Source: Ruminococcus flavefaciens 007c (GTDB taxonomy: Bacteria > Bacillota > Clostridia > Oscillospirales > Ruminococcaceae). From it: a DNA stretch of 64,000 nt. Each line of letters starts with the position of its first letter. Position 1 is the first letter of the stretch. The position numbers and the translations under genes are program-made. The notes under the pieces were generated by a model. That model was not told the DNA's origin, searched no databases, and worked only from the letters and a program-made list of their open reading frames with translations. Shown piece after piece: positions 16,623 through 25,138 of the stretch. The stretch spans positions 1 to 64,000 of the forward strand of contig NZ_ATAX01000003.1 of NCBI RefSeq assembly GCF_000571935.1, given 5' to 3'.

Positions 16623-16654
16623 AGAAGGCAGTCTTATGGCTGCCTTCTCCTTTT
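16623..16654 (+). terminator. Terminator of the AraC-family gene
   Basis: AGAAGGCAG and CTGCCTTCT form a stem followed by CCTTTTTC. It also separates the convergent TIR-domain gene. Confidence 0.75.
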
Positions 16655-18205
16655 TCATCTTTCAAGCCCTGCAAGCACGGCTATTGATACTACCAATACT
16701 ATAACTATCAGGACTATCGCCCATTTGCAGTGGAATTTAATTGCGAGCACAAACAGCAGTGAAAGAACTGCTGCCATATAACCGAGAAAGCGGCTGCGTA
16801 TGAGCTGCTTTTTCCTTTTTGCGGCAGCCCTGCTGCTTTCCTTCTCACTGTGCTGTCTTCTCAGCTCGTCAAGCTCCTCCTGCTCCTCTGCCTCGACCTT
16901 TTCCTGCTCACAGGCAAAAACTGCATCTCGGACAGCACTTATAAGACGCTCGTAAAGCGTCATCATCCTGACTCTGTCCTCTCCCTCAGAGTATTTCAGT
17001 GCCCTTCGCATGGAGTCGCCGAAGACATCTTCCAGCTGAGCACGAAAAAATTCGTCATCGGAAATGTCATATCCGAACCTCTCTGCATAATCATAAGCAA
17101 ATCCCTGCACAGTGCTGTCATTGAGAAGGTCATTGCTGTTGCGGCAGCCGTTATACGCAAGAAAACGAACATAATGCGCCTGCCAGCACTTGGGATCAGC
17201 GTCGAGTATAAGGTCGCTGTACTCCTCGGCAGCATCAAAATCCTCGTCGCCGAGGAATATCTTCATACGGCGGATGAGCTTTTCGGGAGTATTTCTTGAA
17301 GCACCCGTTCCCCTGCTCTGATCTGCGGAATATATGCTTCTGATAACCTCGCTAAGGAAGCCCATTCTTGTTACATCTTTGACGGTGAACCGTCTCAGCT
17401 CATCGGGAATATCCCGCGGATCCGTGTTCCTGATACATACGAAAAGCTGCTTTGAGCTGTCTTTTTTAGCAGCGGCAGCACATCTGCTCCATTCACTCTT
17501 CAGCCTCGGCACTCCGAAGCTTTCCGCAGAGGCGGCAACTATCAGATATACACCCGCAACGGCGATAGCCGCGTTGACATAGGGCTCGGTGTCTTTTTCC
17601 GGCATATCCCCCAGTACCCCGGGAGCATAGAAAACTCTCATACCCTCTCTTGTGAGCTGATGATATATCTCGTCTGCGATAACGCTGTCCACCGTAGAGG
17701 TACCTTTTTCGTCGGTGATACGGCAGCATATGAACACATCGTACTTTTCACCTGTGCCGACCTGCTCTGTCCTTTCCCGTCGGAGCATCTCCAGAGCTGC
17801 CGCTTCCCTGCGGTAAAACGCCCCCTGTACGGGAGCAGCCTTTGCTACGGCATTCCTGTAATCATCGTCCGCAGTTATATCGCCTAAGGCGCTTCCGCCG
17901 AAAACGGGTATCTTCATTCCCGAGATGGGATCGTCCTCGTACTCAACTCCGCAGCGGCACATGACCAGTCCCCAGTAGCCCTCTGACTCCTCGGGCATCT
18001 CCTCCGTAAGACGTCTGAAAAGCTTTTCGGCTCCTTCAAAATCCGTCTTGAAGCGAAGCTCACAGGCTCTGTTGTACATTTCCGCATACTCACCGAAATA
18101 CCGCAGCGGATAAGTCTGTCTCGAACCACAGTGTTCGCACTCGCATACTCCGGTATCATCATCGGGTGAGATAATTCCGCCGCACATCTTGCACATAAAG
18201 TCCAT
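16655..18205 (-). CDS. Zinc-ribbon, TIR-domain protein with C-terminal membrane segments
   Basis: A 516-residue protein with four parts. Residues 5-26 form a zinc ribbon (CKMC...CECEHC). Residues 35-145 look like helical TPR-type repeats (YNRACELRFKTDFEGAEKLF). Residues 154-290 are a TIR-like domain starting YDVFICCRITD, with LKSEWSRCAAA carrying a Glu in the place of the TIR NADase glutamate. Residues 295-445 are helical again. Two membrane segments (about 470-512) end the protein. TIR domains signal or cleave NAD in immunity; whether this one is catalytic is unproven. It has GGAGG before ATG 18205 and no obvious partner nuclease or sensor beside it. The closest neighbour is an amidohydrolase, 70 bases upstream in the same direction. 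Confidence 0.8.
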   Translation of the reverse strand: MDFMCKMCGGIISPDDDTGVCECEHCGSRQTYPLRYFGEYAEMYNRACELRFKTDFEGAEKLFRRLTEEMPEESEGYWGLVMCRCGVEYEDDPISGMKIPVFGGSALGDITADDDYRNAVAKAAPVQGAFYRREAAALEMLRRERTEQVGTGEKYDVFICCRITDEKGTSTVDSVIADEIYHQLTREGMRVFYAPGVLGDMPEKDTEPYVNAAIAVAGVYLIVAASAESFGVPRLKSEWSRCAAAAKKDSSKQLFVCIRNTDPRDIPDELRRFTVKDVTRMGFLSEVIRSIYSADQSRGTGASRNTPEKLIRRMKIFLGDEDFDAAEEYSDLILDADPKCWQAHYVRFLAYNGCRNSNDLLNDSTVQGFAYDYAERFGYDISDDEFFRAQLEDVFGDSMRRALKYSEGEDRVRMMTLYERLISAVRDAVFACEQEKVEAEEQEELDELRRQHSEKESSRAAAKRKKQLIRSRFLGYMAAVLSLLFVLAIKFHCKWAIVLIVIVLVVSIAVLAGLER

Positions 18206-18275
18206 TTACTTCGCCTCCTTCATACTTAGTTATTATACCACACACTGCCGCCGACTGCAACATTATCCGCTGATT

Positions 18276-19028
18276 TTAAAAGCCATACACTCTCTCGGAA
18301 TTTCCGTGCATGAAAAGTCCGCGCTGACAGGCGGTGATGTCAAGACTTTCCGCAAATCTGATATGAGCCTCCATGGAGCAGCTTCCGTAGTCAGAGCCGT
18401 AGATGAACCTGTCCGGCATAAGCGCTATGGCTTTTTCAAGAGAGCTCTTTATCTGCGGCACAAGCTTTTCATCATCTGCAAATGAGGAGGTATCAAATAT
18501 TACATTCCGGCGATCCCTCAGAACCTCAAAGCAGTGCTCCGTGTCGGGATAGAAACAGTGGCAGTACACAAATGTGTTCTGCGAACGCTCCGCAGCAAGC
18601 CTGCTCATGCGCTCAGGCGCGGCATATCCGGAATTATCCCAGCCTGTATGGAACAATACGGGCACTCTGTACACCGCTGCAAGGTCATACACGGGCACAA
18701 GAGCGGGATCATCGCAGTAAAAAGCCTCATGTCCCGTATATACCTTAAGTCCCGCAATATCCCGTGACGTAAGAAGCTCCCTGCACAGCTCCAGCTGCTC
18801 ATTAAAGCTTATAAGAGGACTTATACCCGCAATCACCTTAATATCATCACTGCCTCTGAAAAGCTCCGCACACTCCTGTGCCGAGCAGATAACGCTTTCA
18901 AGCTCGGAATCGGCGATAACAACTCCCTTTTCCACGGAATTGCGCTCCATTTTCTTCAGAAGCTCCTTTTTCTTTTCCGATTTGCCTTTTATCTCCCACG
19001 GAAGATGGAGATGTGAATCAATTATCAT
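18276..19028 (-). CDS. Amidohydrolase-family metal-dependent hydrolase
   Basis: A 250-residue TIM-barrel hydrolase of the amidohydrolase-2 kind. MIIDSHLHLPWE supplies the metal-binding HxH after strand 1, VLFHTGW and VYCHCFYP supply the later histidines, and IYGSDYG holds the terminal aspartate. I start at ATG 19028, where AAAGGAGT lies upstream; the longer frame would begin inside the leader's terminator region. The substrate is not evident. It is preceded by a 230-base leader with a strong promoter and a terminator/antiterminator pair, so expression seems to be controlled by premature termination. The TIR gene follows in the same direction after about 70 bases. Confidence 0.85.
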   Translation of the reverse strand: MIIDSHLHLPWEIKGKSEKKKELLKKMERNSVEKGVVIADSELESVICSAQECAELFRGSDDIKVIAGISPLISFNEQLELCRELLTSRDIAGLKVYTGHEAFYCDDPALVPVYDLAAVYRVPVLFHTGWDNSGYAAPERMSRLAAERSQNTFVYCHCFYPDTEHCFEVLRDRRNVIFDTSSFADDEKLVPQIKSSLEKAIALMPDRFIYGSDYGSCSMEAHIRFAESLDITACQRGLFMHGNSERVYGF

Positions 19029-19060
19029 AATGATACTCCTTTCATAAACAAGGCGAATAA

Positions 19061-19257
19061 AACAAAAACCGCAGATCACTCTGCGGCAGCTTACGATTAT
19101 TTGCAGAGCAATCAGTAAACAGCACGAAAAAGACCGCCTTTGCAGCCTGTACGCGCATTAAATTCCGACCGTCCGCACTTTCCGACACATACGCTTACCG
19201 CTCATGCAGCAGCTGTATCTTCGGGAGTATCACTTCCTTTTCAAAGTTTCGCCTTGT
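19061..19257 (-). ncRNA. Structured leader with terminator/antiterminator (riboswitch-like)
   Basis: Transcription from the promoter at 19264-19292 should begin near 19257. The RNA ends in terminator CCGCAGA-gtga-TCTGCGG followed by TTTTTGTTTT (complement of 19061-19086). Upstream, GATTGCTCTGC (complement of 19103-19113) can pair over 11 positions, two of them G-U, with GCAGAGTGATC, which includes the terminator's 5' arm. The two structures exclude each other. The 140 bases before it contain small hairpins and could be an aptamer. I recognise no known riboswitch or T-box motif. Confidence 0.6.
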
Positions 19258-19263
19258 AAAATG

Positions 19264-19292
19264 AGTATATCATTATTTTTTTACAAAGTCAA
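19264..19292 (-). promoter_or_regulatory. Promoter of the amidohydrolase leader
   Basis: On the minus strand TTGACT (19287-19292) and TATACT (19264-19269) with exactly 17 bases between. It is divergent from the GH25 promoter ten bases away. Confidence 0.8.
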
Positions 19293-19301
19293 GTATTTTT
19301 C

Positions 19302-19330
19302 TTTACATTCACCGCCGCCTGTGTTATAAT
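19302..19330 (+). promoter_or_regulatory. Promoter of the GH25 lipoprotein gene
   Basis: TTTACA (19302-19307) and TATAAT (19325-19330), 17 bases apart, 50 bases before the start codon. Confidence 0.75.
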
Positions 19331-19379
19331 AAAGTATAACTTTTTCGTAATACAGTTTTTAAATCTCGAAAGGAACGAT

Positions 19380-20684
19380 ATGAAACTTAAATATATATTT
19401 TCCATACTTGCAGCTCTTATGCTCACAGGCTGCGGTGCAAAAAAAGTCACCAACAACGTCAGCGTTACGGTGGAAGTCAATACGACCTCTGCAACTGCGG
19501 CAGTAAGCACTGTTTCTACCGCTCAGAAGACAACAAAGGCAGCTGTCACAACAACTACTGCCAAGGCTGAACCGCCTGCGGATCTCCTGCTCAATGGCAA
19601 AGAGACCGTTGAGGTATACGAGGATATCAAGCTCAAGGATTTCATAACAGATAAGAATGTTGACCTCAAGGACGGAGAGGTCCTGCTCAACACCGATGAC
19701 ACAGGCGTATTCGAAGTGGAGATACCGTATATCTACAAGGGCAACGAATTCAGCAAGAAGCTTCAGTACAGCGTTATCGATTCAACTCCGCCCACTGTCC
19801 TTAATGCAGGCTGGGACACAGCTCACAAGGTTGGAAAGGACTTTGACCTCAACGACTATGTGGGATTTGCGGACAACTTTGATAAACACCCCGTTCTAAC
19901 CTTTGAAGGTGATATAGATCCCGATACAGTCGGCTCATATCCGCTTACCGCAACAGCTACGGACTGCTCGGGCAACGCTACCACATGGGATATAACCATT
20001 AACGTTGTAGATCAGGTACCTGCGGCAGTGGACAACAATCCACGCGTGAACTACGGAGATTTTATAGCGCGGTATGACGGTGATAACGTCCGCTTCGGCA
20101 TAGATGTTTCTGCATGGCAGACCAACGTGGACTACAACGCGGTGCGCGACGCCGGATGCAGCTTCGTGATAATGCGTATAGGATATTATTACAGCGCTAT
20201 AACTATGGACGATTACTTCCGCCAGAATATCGAAAACGCCACAGCAACAGGGCTCGATGTGGGAGTCTACATCTATACTACCGACAATACAGAAGAAGGC
20301 GCCCGCGAACACGCACGATGGATAGTCGAGCAGCTCGGCGGCAGGAAGCTTGACTTCCCTGTGGCTTTCGACTGGGAGGAGTTCGGCAACTTCCAGAAGT
20401 ACGGCATGAGCATAAAGAACCTCAATGATATATATGCAGCTTTTGCGGACGAGCTTGAAAAGAACGGCTATTCCGCAATGCTGTACAGCAGCAGGAACTT
20501 CCTCAATAATTTCTGGAGCGAAAAAACCAAGGCTTCGCATCCCGTATGGCTGGCGCACTTCGTTGACGAGACGAACTACGAGGGCGAGTACGCCATCTGG
20601 CAGGCCAGCGCCTACGGCCGTATCCCCGGCATTGCAGGCGATGTGGATATGGATATTCAGTATCTGGATAAGAAGATAGACTAA
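19380..20684 (+). CDS. GH25 muramidase lipoprotein with Ig-like domains
   Basis: A 434-residue cell-surface protein. The signal peptide ends in the lipobox LTGC with Cys18, followed by a Thr/Ala-rich linker. Residues 65-215 form Ig-like domains of the DUF5011 kind (DSTPPTVLNAGWD, YPLTATATDCSGNATT). Residues 235-430 are a GH25 lysozyme barrel with GIDVSAWQ and AFDWEE, which carry the catalytic Asp and Glu, and end ...GDVDMDIQYLD. GH25 enzymes cut the MurNAc-GlcNAc bond of peptidoglycan, so a role in the cell's own wall or in attacking neighbours is likely. It has its own promoter and a strong terminator. No dockerin is present, so it is tethered by lipid. Confidence 0.92.
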   Translation: MKLKYIFSILAALMLTGCGAKKVTNNVSVTVEVNTTSATAAVSTVSTAQKTTKAAVTTTTAKAEPPADLLLNGKETVEVYEDIKLKDFITDKNVDLKDGEVLLNTDDTGVFEVEIPYIYKGNEFSKKLQYSVIDSTPPTVLNAGWDTAHKVGKDFDLNDYVGFADNFDKHPVLTFEGDIDPDTVGSYPLTATATDCSGNATTWDITINVVDQVPAAVDNNPRVNYGDFIARYDGDNVRFGIDVSAWQTNVDYNAVRDAGCSFVIMRIGYYYSAITMDDYFRQNIENATATGLDVGVYIYTTDNTEEGAREHARWIVEQLGGRKLDFPVAFDWEEFGNFQKYGMSIKNLNDIYAAFADELEKNGYSAMLYSSRNFLNNFWSEKTKASHPVWLAHFVDETNYEGEYAIWQASAYGRIPGIAGDVDMDIQYLDKKID

Positions 20685-20769
20685 TGTAGATACATTTTTC
20701 CGAGGTCGGAAACGGAGCGGAATGAAGCTGCTCGCAGGGCCTTAAATGATAACAAATCTGAATAAAACC

Positions 20770-20802
20770 AAAAGAGCTGACCTTCCGGTCAGCTCTTTTA
20801 TT
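20770..20802. terminator. Terminator between the GH25 and guaA genes
   Basis: AAAGAGCTGACC and GGTCAGCTCTTT pair around TTCC, with a T-run to the right and A/T-rich sequence to the left, so it can serve both convergent genes. Confidence 0.85.
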
Positions 20803-20814
20803 TATATGCTACAT

Positions 20815-20958
20815 AACGGGCAAATGCAACACCCTCTTGCGGTGCCCGAAATCTCCTGCGCTCTTGTCGCCAGCGGGGGCTCCCCGCCTTGGATATTCCG
20901 ACCGCTGCGCAATAATTCCCTCGCTTCTTCCGCCACTGGCGGCGCTTCGGGAATTATT
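20815..20958. repeat. Hairpin-rich segment at the 3' end of guaA
   Basis: AATAATTCCC (20911-20920) and GGAATTATT (20950-20958) are inverted arms around nested CGCC/GGCG and GC-rich pairs. The guaA stop codon (20954-20956) lies inside one arm. A further GC-rich hairpin sits at about 20870-20890. No T-run follows, so it looks more like an RNA 3' stabiliser or small repeat than a terminator. Confidence 0.4.
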
Positions 20959-22507
20959 CCCACTCCACGGTTCCTGGGGGCTTTGAGGTTATATCATACA
21001 CTACTCTGTTTACGTGCTCGACCTCGTTGCAGAGGCGGTTGGACACCTTTGCCAGAACATCGTACGGTATCCTTGCCCAGTCAGCTGTCATGAAGTCGTC
21101 CGTAGTTACCGCACGGATAGCGATAAGGTGATCGTATGTACGGTGGTCACCCATAACGCCTACTGTACGGACATCGGGAAGTACAGCAAAGAACTGCTTG
21201 AGCTGTGATTCGATGCCGCTCTTGCGTATCTCGTCACGGAATACCGCGTCTGCCTCCTGAAGGATCTTTATCTTCTCCTCGGTTATCTCGCCGATGATAC
21301 GAACTCCGAGACCAGGGCCCGGGAAGGGCTGTCTCCACACAAGATCGTGTGGTATACCCAGCTTTTCGCCTACCTGTCTTACCTCGTCCTTGAAGAGGTC
21401 GCCCAGAGGCTCGATAGTTCCCGCAAAATTTATATCATCAGGCTTTTCCACCATATTATGGTGAGTCTTGATAACAGCAGTACTGCCCTGACCTGCCTGA
21501 TTTCCCTTGCCCGATTCGATACGGTCGGGATAGATAGTACCCTGTGCAAAGAAGCCGTCGCTTCCCTGCTCTCTTACCTTGTCCCAAAAAACATTATAGA
21601 ACTCCGTACCTATTATCTTTCTCTTCTGCTCGGGATCGGTAACTCCCCTGAGAGCACTGAGAAACCTGTCCTTGCAGTTCACACGGACAAAGTTCATATC
21701 AAAAAGCTTTGTAAAGGTCTCCTCAACAAAGTCACCTTCGTCCTTGCGCATGAGTCCCTGATCCACGAACACGCAGGTGAGCTGCTTTCCCACAGCACGG
21801 CTGAGAAGTCCTGCTGCAACTGAGGAATCAACGCCGCCCGAAAGGCCAAGTATTACCTTCTTGTCGCCTATCTGCTCACGGAGCTTCGCCACTGTATTCT
21901 CGATAAAGTCGTCCATCACCCAGTCGCCGGTACAGCCGCAGACATTGTAAAGGAAGTTATGGAGTATCTGCTTGCCGTATTCGCTGTGAGTTACCTCGGG
22001 ATGGAACTGTACCGCATAGAGTTTTCTCTCTGGAGCTTCAAATGCAGCACAGGGGCAGTCATCGGACTTGGCTGTCACGCGGAATCCGTCGGGCAGACTG
22101 CTTACGAAGTCGGTATGGCTCATCCAAACAACGTTTTTCTCGGGAACATCATTGAAGATGAGGCTTCCGCCGCTCTGCGAGATCTCTATCTTTCCGTATT
22201 CGCTCTTCTCGCAGCTTTCTACCTTTCCGCCGAGAGTATAGGCCATGAGCTGACATCCGTAGCATATACCGAGTATCGGAACACCGAGGCTGAAGATCTC
22301 CTCCGAGATATGGGGCGAGCTGGGATCGTAAACGCTGTTGGGACCGCCCGTGAAGATGATAGCAGTAGGTTCAAGCGCCTTTAATTCGCTTATAGGTGTA
22401 TCGAACCTTTTGATCTCACAGTACACGCCGCACTCTCGTACTCTTCTTGCGATGAGCTGATTGTACTGACCGCCGAAATCGAGGACTATACAAAGCTGGT
22501 TAGACAT
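20954..22507 (-). CDS. guaA: GMP synthase (glutamine-hydrolysing)
   Basis: A full-length 517-residue GuaA, which aminates XMP to GMP using glutamine and ATP. The N-terminal glutamine amidotransferase has GICYGCQ with the nucleophile Cys and [11 protein letters not shown] with the His/Glu pair. The ATP-pyrophosphatase domain has the P-loop LSGGVDSSV. The C-terminal dimerisation domain ends with the invariant PPGTVEWE. The start at 22507 has AAGGAGGG just upstream. It is preceded by a multi-hairpin leader with its own promoter. No other purine gene is nearby. Confidence 0.98.
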   Translation of the reverse strand: MSNQLCIVLDFGGQYNQLIARRVRECGVYCEIKRFDTPISELKALEPTAIIFTGGPNSVYDPSSPHISEEIFSLGVPILGICYGCQLMAYTLGGKVESCEKSEYGKIEISQSGGSLIFNDVPEKNVVWMSHTDFVSSLPDGFRVTAKSDDCPCAAFEAPERKLYAVQFHPEVTHSEYGKQILHNFLYNVCGCTGDWVMDDFIENTVAKLREQIGDKKVILGLSGGVDSSVAAGLLSRAVGKQLTCVFVDQGLMRKDEGDFVEETFTKLFDMNFVRVNCKDRFLSALRGVTDPEQKRKIIGTEFYNVFWDKVREQGSDGFFAQGTIYPDRIESGKGNQAGQGSTAVIKTHHNMVEKPDDINFAGTIEPLGDLFKDEVRQVGEKLGIPHDLVWRQPFPGPGLGVRIIGEITEEKIKILQEADAVFRDEIRKSGIESQLKQFFAVLPDVRTVGVMGDHRTYDHLIAIRAVTTDDFMTADWARIPYDVLAKVSNRLCNEVEHVNRVVYDITSKPPGTVEWE

Positions 22508-22700
22508 AAAGTCCCTCCTTAACTTCCGCTTTACGGCAGCGGACGCCGTATTTCAGCCCTGACAGGGCTGTTAGACTTCAGGGAGCCATAGTCTCCCCGA
22601 TATAAACAATATCGGGCGGATGCAGGTATCCGCCCATGCACAGAGCCTCCGCGGGATGCTGTCCCCGGGAAAATATCACGGCTTTGCACTTATCTACTCA
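22508..22700 (-). ncRNA. Multi-hairpin leader of guaA, class unknown
   Basis: The transcript starting near 22697 can form a row of hairpins before the guaA ribosome site: CCGGGG with CCCGCGG, GGGCGGAT with ATCCGCCC (perfect 8 pairs), CGATAT with ATATCG, GGGAG with CTCCC, CAGCCC with GGGCTG, and TCCGCT with AGCGGA. Most are perfect. It does not show the purine riboswitch core. Some blocks recall 6S RNA, but the row of separate hairpins is not the long 6S rod. A regulatory leader or a processed small RNA are both possible. Confidence 0.5.
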
Positions 22701-22703
22701 CTA

Positions 22704-22732
22704 ATTATGCCACATTTCAAAAAAAAATTCAA
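22704..22732 (-). promoter_or_regulatory. Promoter of the guaA leader
   Basis: On the minus strand TTGAAT (22727-22732) and CATAAT (22704-22709), 17 bases apart. Confidence 0.65.
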
Positions 22733-22813
22733 GTCCCGGAGATGTATTTTTTCCTTACAAAGCGCTATAATTCCAAATATAGTGATAATCCATAAAAAAA
22801 TCATATACGCCTA

Positions 22814-22842
22814 TTGAATTTAATAACATTTTGTGGTATAAT
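22814..22842 (+). promoter_or_regulatory. Promoter of the HD-domain/GH13 operon
   Basis: TTGAAT (22814-22819) and TATAAT (22837-22842), 17 bases apart, 31 bases before the start codon at 22874. Confidence 0.75.
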
Positions 22843-22873
22843 ATATTTGTATAGTTATGTAAGGAGTTTCATC

Positions 22874-23476
22874 ATGACAGCTAAAGAAGAATTTATCTCT
22901 ATCTATAAAGAAAATATAAAACGTGAAGGAGCCGACAAGCTTCTGGAGTATCTGGAACGCACCGACTTTTTCACCGCACCAAGCAGTACCCGTTTCCACG
23001 GTTCCTTCAAGGGAGGGCTTGTACAGCACAGCCTGAATGTGTACCATTGTCTGAAGGACTATCTTTCACGTCCCCGCACAAAGGAGCTGTACGGCATGGA
23101 CTATTCCGAAGAGACCATTGCCCTTGTAGCGCTTCTCCACGATGTATGCAAGATCGACTTCTATACAACGGAAATGCGCAACAAGAAGAATGAAGAAACC
23201 GGCCAGTGGGAAAAGGTACCATTTTACACTATAAACGATAACCTGCCCTACGGTCACGGCGAGAAATCCGTGTACATACTCTCGGGGTTCTTTTATGGCG
23301 AGAACCGTCTTACCCGTGAGGAAGCATTCGCTATACGCTACCACATGGGCTTTTCATATGGCGGTACAGAGGAAAGAGGTACCATAGGAAAAGCGCTTGA
23401 AATGTATCCGCTGGCGTTGGCACTGAACGTAGCAGATATGGAAGCGTCTTATTATATGGAAGGCTCAAACAAATAG
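22874..23476 (+). CDS. HD-domain phosphohydrolase-like protein
   Basis: A 200-residue protein with the HD signature: GGLVQHSLNVYHCL gives the first His, and ALLHDVCKIDFY gives the HD pair at about residues 93-94. A later YHMGF may complete the metal site. HD proteins hydrolyse phosphoester bonds in nucleotides or nucleic acids; the substrate here is unknown. I start at ATG 22874 because AAGGAG is nine bases upstream; the longer frame runs through the promoter. The GH13 gene follows after 18 bases, so the two are likely co-transcribed, though a functional link is not obvious. Confidence 0.85.
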   Translation: MTAKEEFISIYKENIKREGADKLLEYLERTDFFTAPSSTRFHGSFKGGLVQHSLNVYHCLKDYLSRPRTKELYGMDYSEETIALVALLHDVCKIDFYTTEMRNKKNEETGQWEKVPFYTINDNLPYGHGEKSVYILSGFFYGENRLTREEAFAIRYHMGFSYGGTEERGTIGKALEMYPLALALNVADMEASYYMEGSNK

Positions 23477-23494
23477 AAAGAGGAGTGTTTTGTT

Positions 23495-25081
23495 ATGAAC
23501 TGGTATGATAACGCAATAATCTATCATATCTACCCGCTTGGTTTCTGCGGCGCACCAAAATTCAACGATGGAAGCGAGGACGTCACCTACCGCCTTGACA
23601 AGGTACTTGACTGGATCCCCCATCTGAAGGAAATGAACGTCGACGCAGTTTACTTCGGTCCTGTATTCGAGTCTGTCGAGCATGGCTATGATACCATCGA
23701 CTACAAAAAGATAGACCGCCGTCTCGGAGATAATAATTCCTTTCGCTTTATATGCGACAGACTGCACGATAACGGCATACGCATAATACTTGACGGCGTA
23801 TTTAATCATGTAGGAAGAAAATTTCCTCAGTTTGTGGATATACAGGAAAAAGGACAGGCTTCCGAGTACTGCGGCTGGTTCCAGAACCTTAATTTCGGCG
23901 GTCCGAGTCCCTGCGGCGATCCTTTCTGGTATGAGGGCTGGAACGGTCACTATAATCTTGTAAAGCTCAATCTCCGCAATCCCGGAGTATGCGACCACCT
24001 TATAGACGCAGTTAACTACTGGATAGAGTCCTTTGGCATAGACGGCATACGCTTTGACGCCGCTGACTGCATAGACTTTGATTTCTTCAAGAGGATACGC
24101 AGCTTCTGCAAGGGCAAGAAGCCTGATTTCTGGCTCATGGGAGAGATAATCCACGGTGACTACAACCGCTGGGCAAATCCCGAGATGCTGGACAGCGTTA
24201 CAAACTATGAATGCTACAAGGGCTTATGGTCCTCCCACAATGACAAGAATTACTTTGAGATAGATTATTCCATCAACCGCCAGTCAGGCGCTAACGGCGG
24301 TATCTATCGCAATATCGACCTCTACAACTTCGTAGACAATCACGATGTCAACCGACTGGCAAGCACCCTCCACAATCATGCGCATCTGCCGCTGGTATAC
24401 ACACTGATGTACACCATGCCGGGTATCCCCTCCATATACTACGGAAGCGAATACGGCATCGAGGGCAGAAAGGAAAACAATTCCGACGATAATCTGCGTC
24501 CCTGCCTGCATCTACAGGATATGGAACGTGAAAACGTATCCCTGTACAGGCATATCGTCAAGCTCGGTCGAATCTACCGCGCATATCCATCACTCAGAAC
24601 AGGAAGCTACGAGCGCATAATAATAACAAATCAGCAGCTTCTTTTCAAGAAAGTGCTTGGTGAACAGACCGTATATGTTGCTCTCAATCTTGCAGACTAC
24701 GACTTCGATCTCAATTTCGGCACCCATATGCCTCACCTTGTTGATGTGTTCACTTCAACGCCGATTAAGGTCGAGAACGGCAATGCTTCTGTACGCATGA
24801 GACCTTATTCCGCAATGATAATCGTGGAGGACGATATAGTCAATACCGAGCCCCGCAACGAAGCTGTTGTTGAGGACAAAGAGACAGAGATCGTTATCGG
24901 CGGCAAATACCGCCATTTCAAGGGCAACGAATATGAAGTGATCGCAGTTGCAAGACACAGCGAGACCATGGAAGAGCTCGTCGTATACAGATCCCTTAAG
25001 GACAATGAGGTCTGGGCAAGACCAAAGACAATGTTTGTTGGCAAATCAGGCGAACAAAGACGCTTTACCAGAATAGACTGA
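23495..25081 (+). CDS. GH13 alpha-amylase-family enzyme fused to DUF1653
   Basis: A 528-residue cytoplasmic enzyme without signal peptide. The GH13 barrel keeps all catalytic residues: Asp188 (DGIRFDAAD), Glu217 (LMGEIIHGDY) and Asp284 (NHDVNR). A C-terminal beta domain follows. Residues 468-516 then match the small DUF1653 domain (KYRHFKGNEYEVIAVARHS...VYRSLKDNEVWARP), which is normally a free-standing protein. The family acts on alpha-glucans or small alpha-glucosides; a cytoplasmic maltodextrin or cyclodextrin substrate is plausible. The fusion is unusual. The start has GAGGAG upstream, and a terminator follows the stop. Confidence 0.9.
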   Translation: MNWYDNAIIYHIYPLGFCGAPKFNDGSEDVTYRLDKVLDWIPHLKEMNVDAVYFGPVFESVEHGYDTIDYKKIDRRLGDNNSFRFICDRLHDNGIRIILDGVFNHVGRKFPQFVDIQEKGQASEYCGWFQNLNFGGPSPCGDPFWYEGWNGHYNLVKLNLRNPGVCDHLIDAVNYWIESFGIDGIRFDAADCIDFDFFKRIRSFCKGKKPDFWLMGEIIHGDYNRWANPEMLDSVTNYECYKGLWSSHNDKNYFEIDYSINRQSGANGGIYRNIDLYNFVDNHDVNRLASTLHNHAHLPLVYTLMYTMPGIPSIYYGSEYGIEGRKENNSDDNLRPCLHLQDMERENVSLYRHIVKLGRIYRAYPSLRTGSYERIIITNQQLLFKKVLGEQTVYVALNLADYDFDLNFGTHMPHLVDVFTSTPIKVENGNASVRMRPYSAMIIVEDDIVNTEPRNEAVVEDKETEIVIGGKYRHFKGNEYEVIAVARHSETMEELVVYRSLKDNEVWARPKTMFVGKSGEQRRFTRID

Positions 25082-25087
25082 TAAACA

Positions 25088-25118
25088 AAAGGCAGTTCCT
25101 GCGGGAGCTGCCTTTTTC
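25088..25118 (+). terminator. Terminator of the HD/GH13 operon
   Basis: AAAGGCAGTTCC and GGAGCTGCCTTT pair around TGCG, followed by TTTTT. Confidence 0.85.
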
Positions 25119-25138
25119 ATATGGTCATGTAATCCTGC

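Noticed and set aside
22508-22700. Guanine (purine) riboswitch before guaA
   Set aside because: The conserved purine aptamer core and loop-loop sequences are not present, despite the expected gene downstream.
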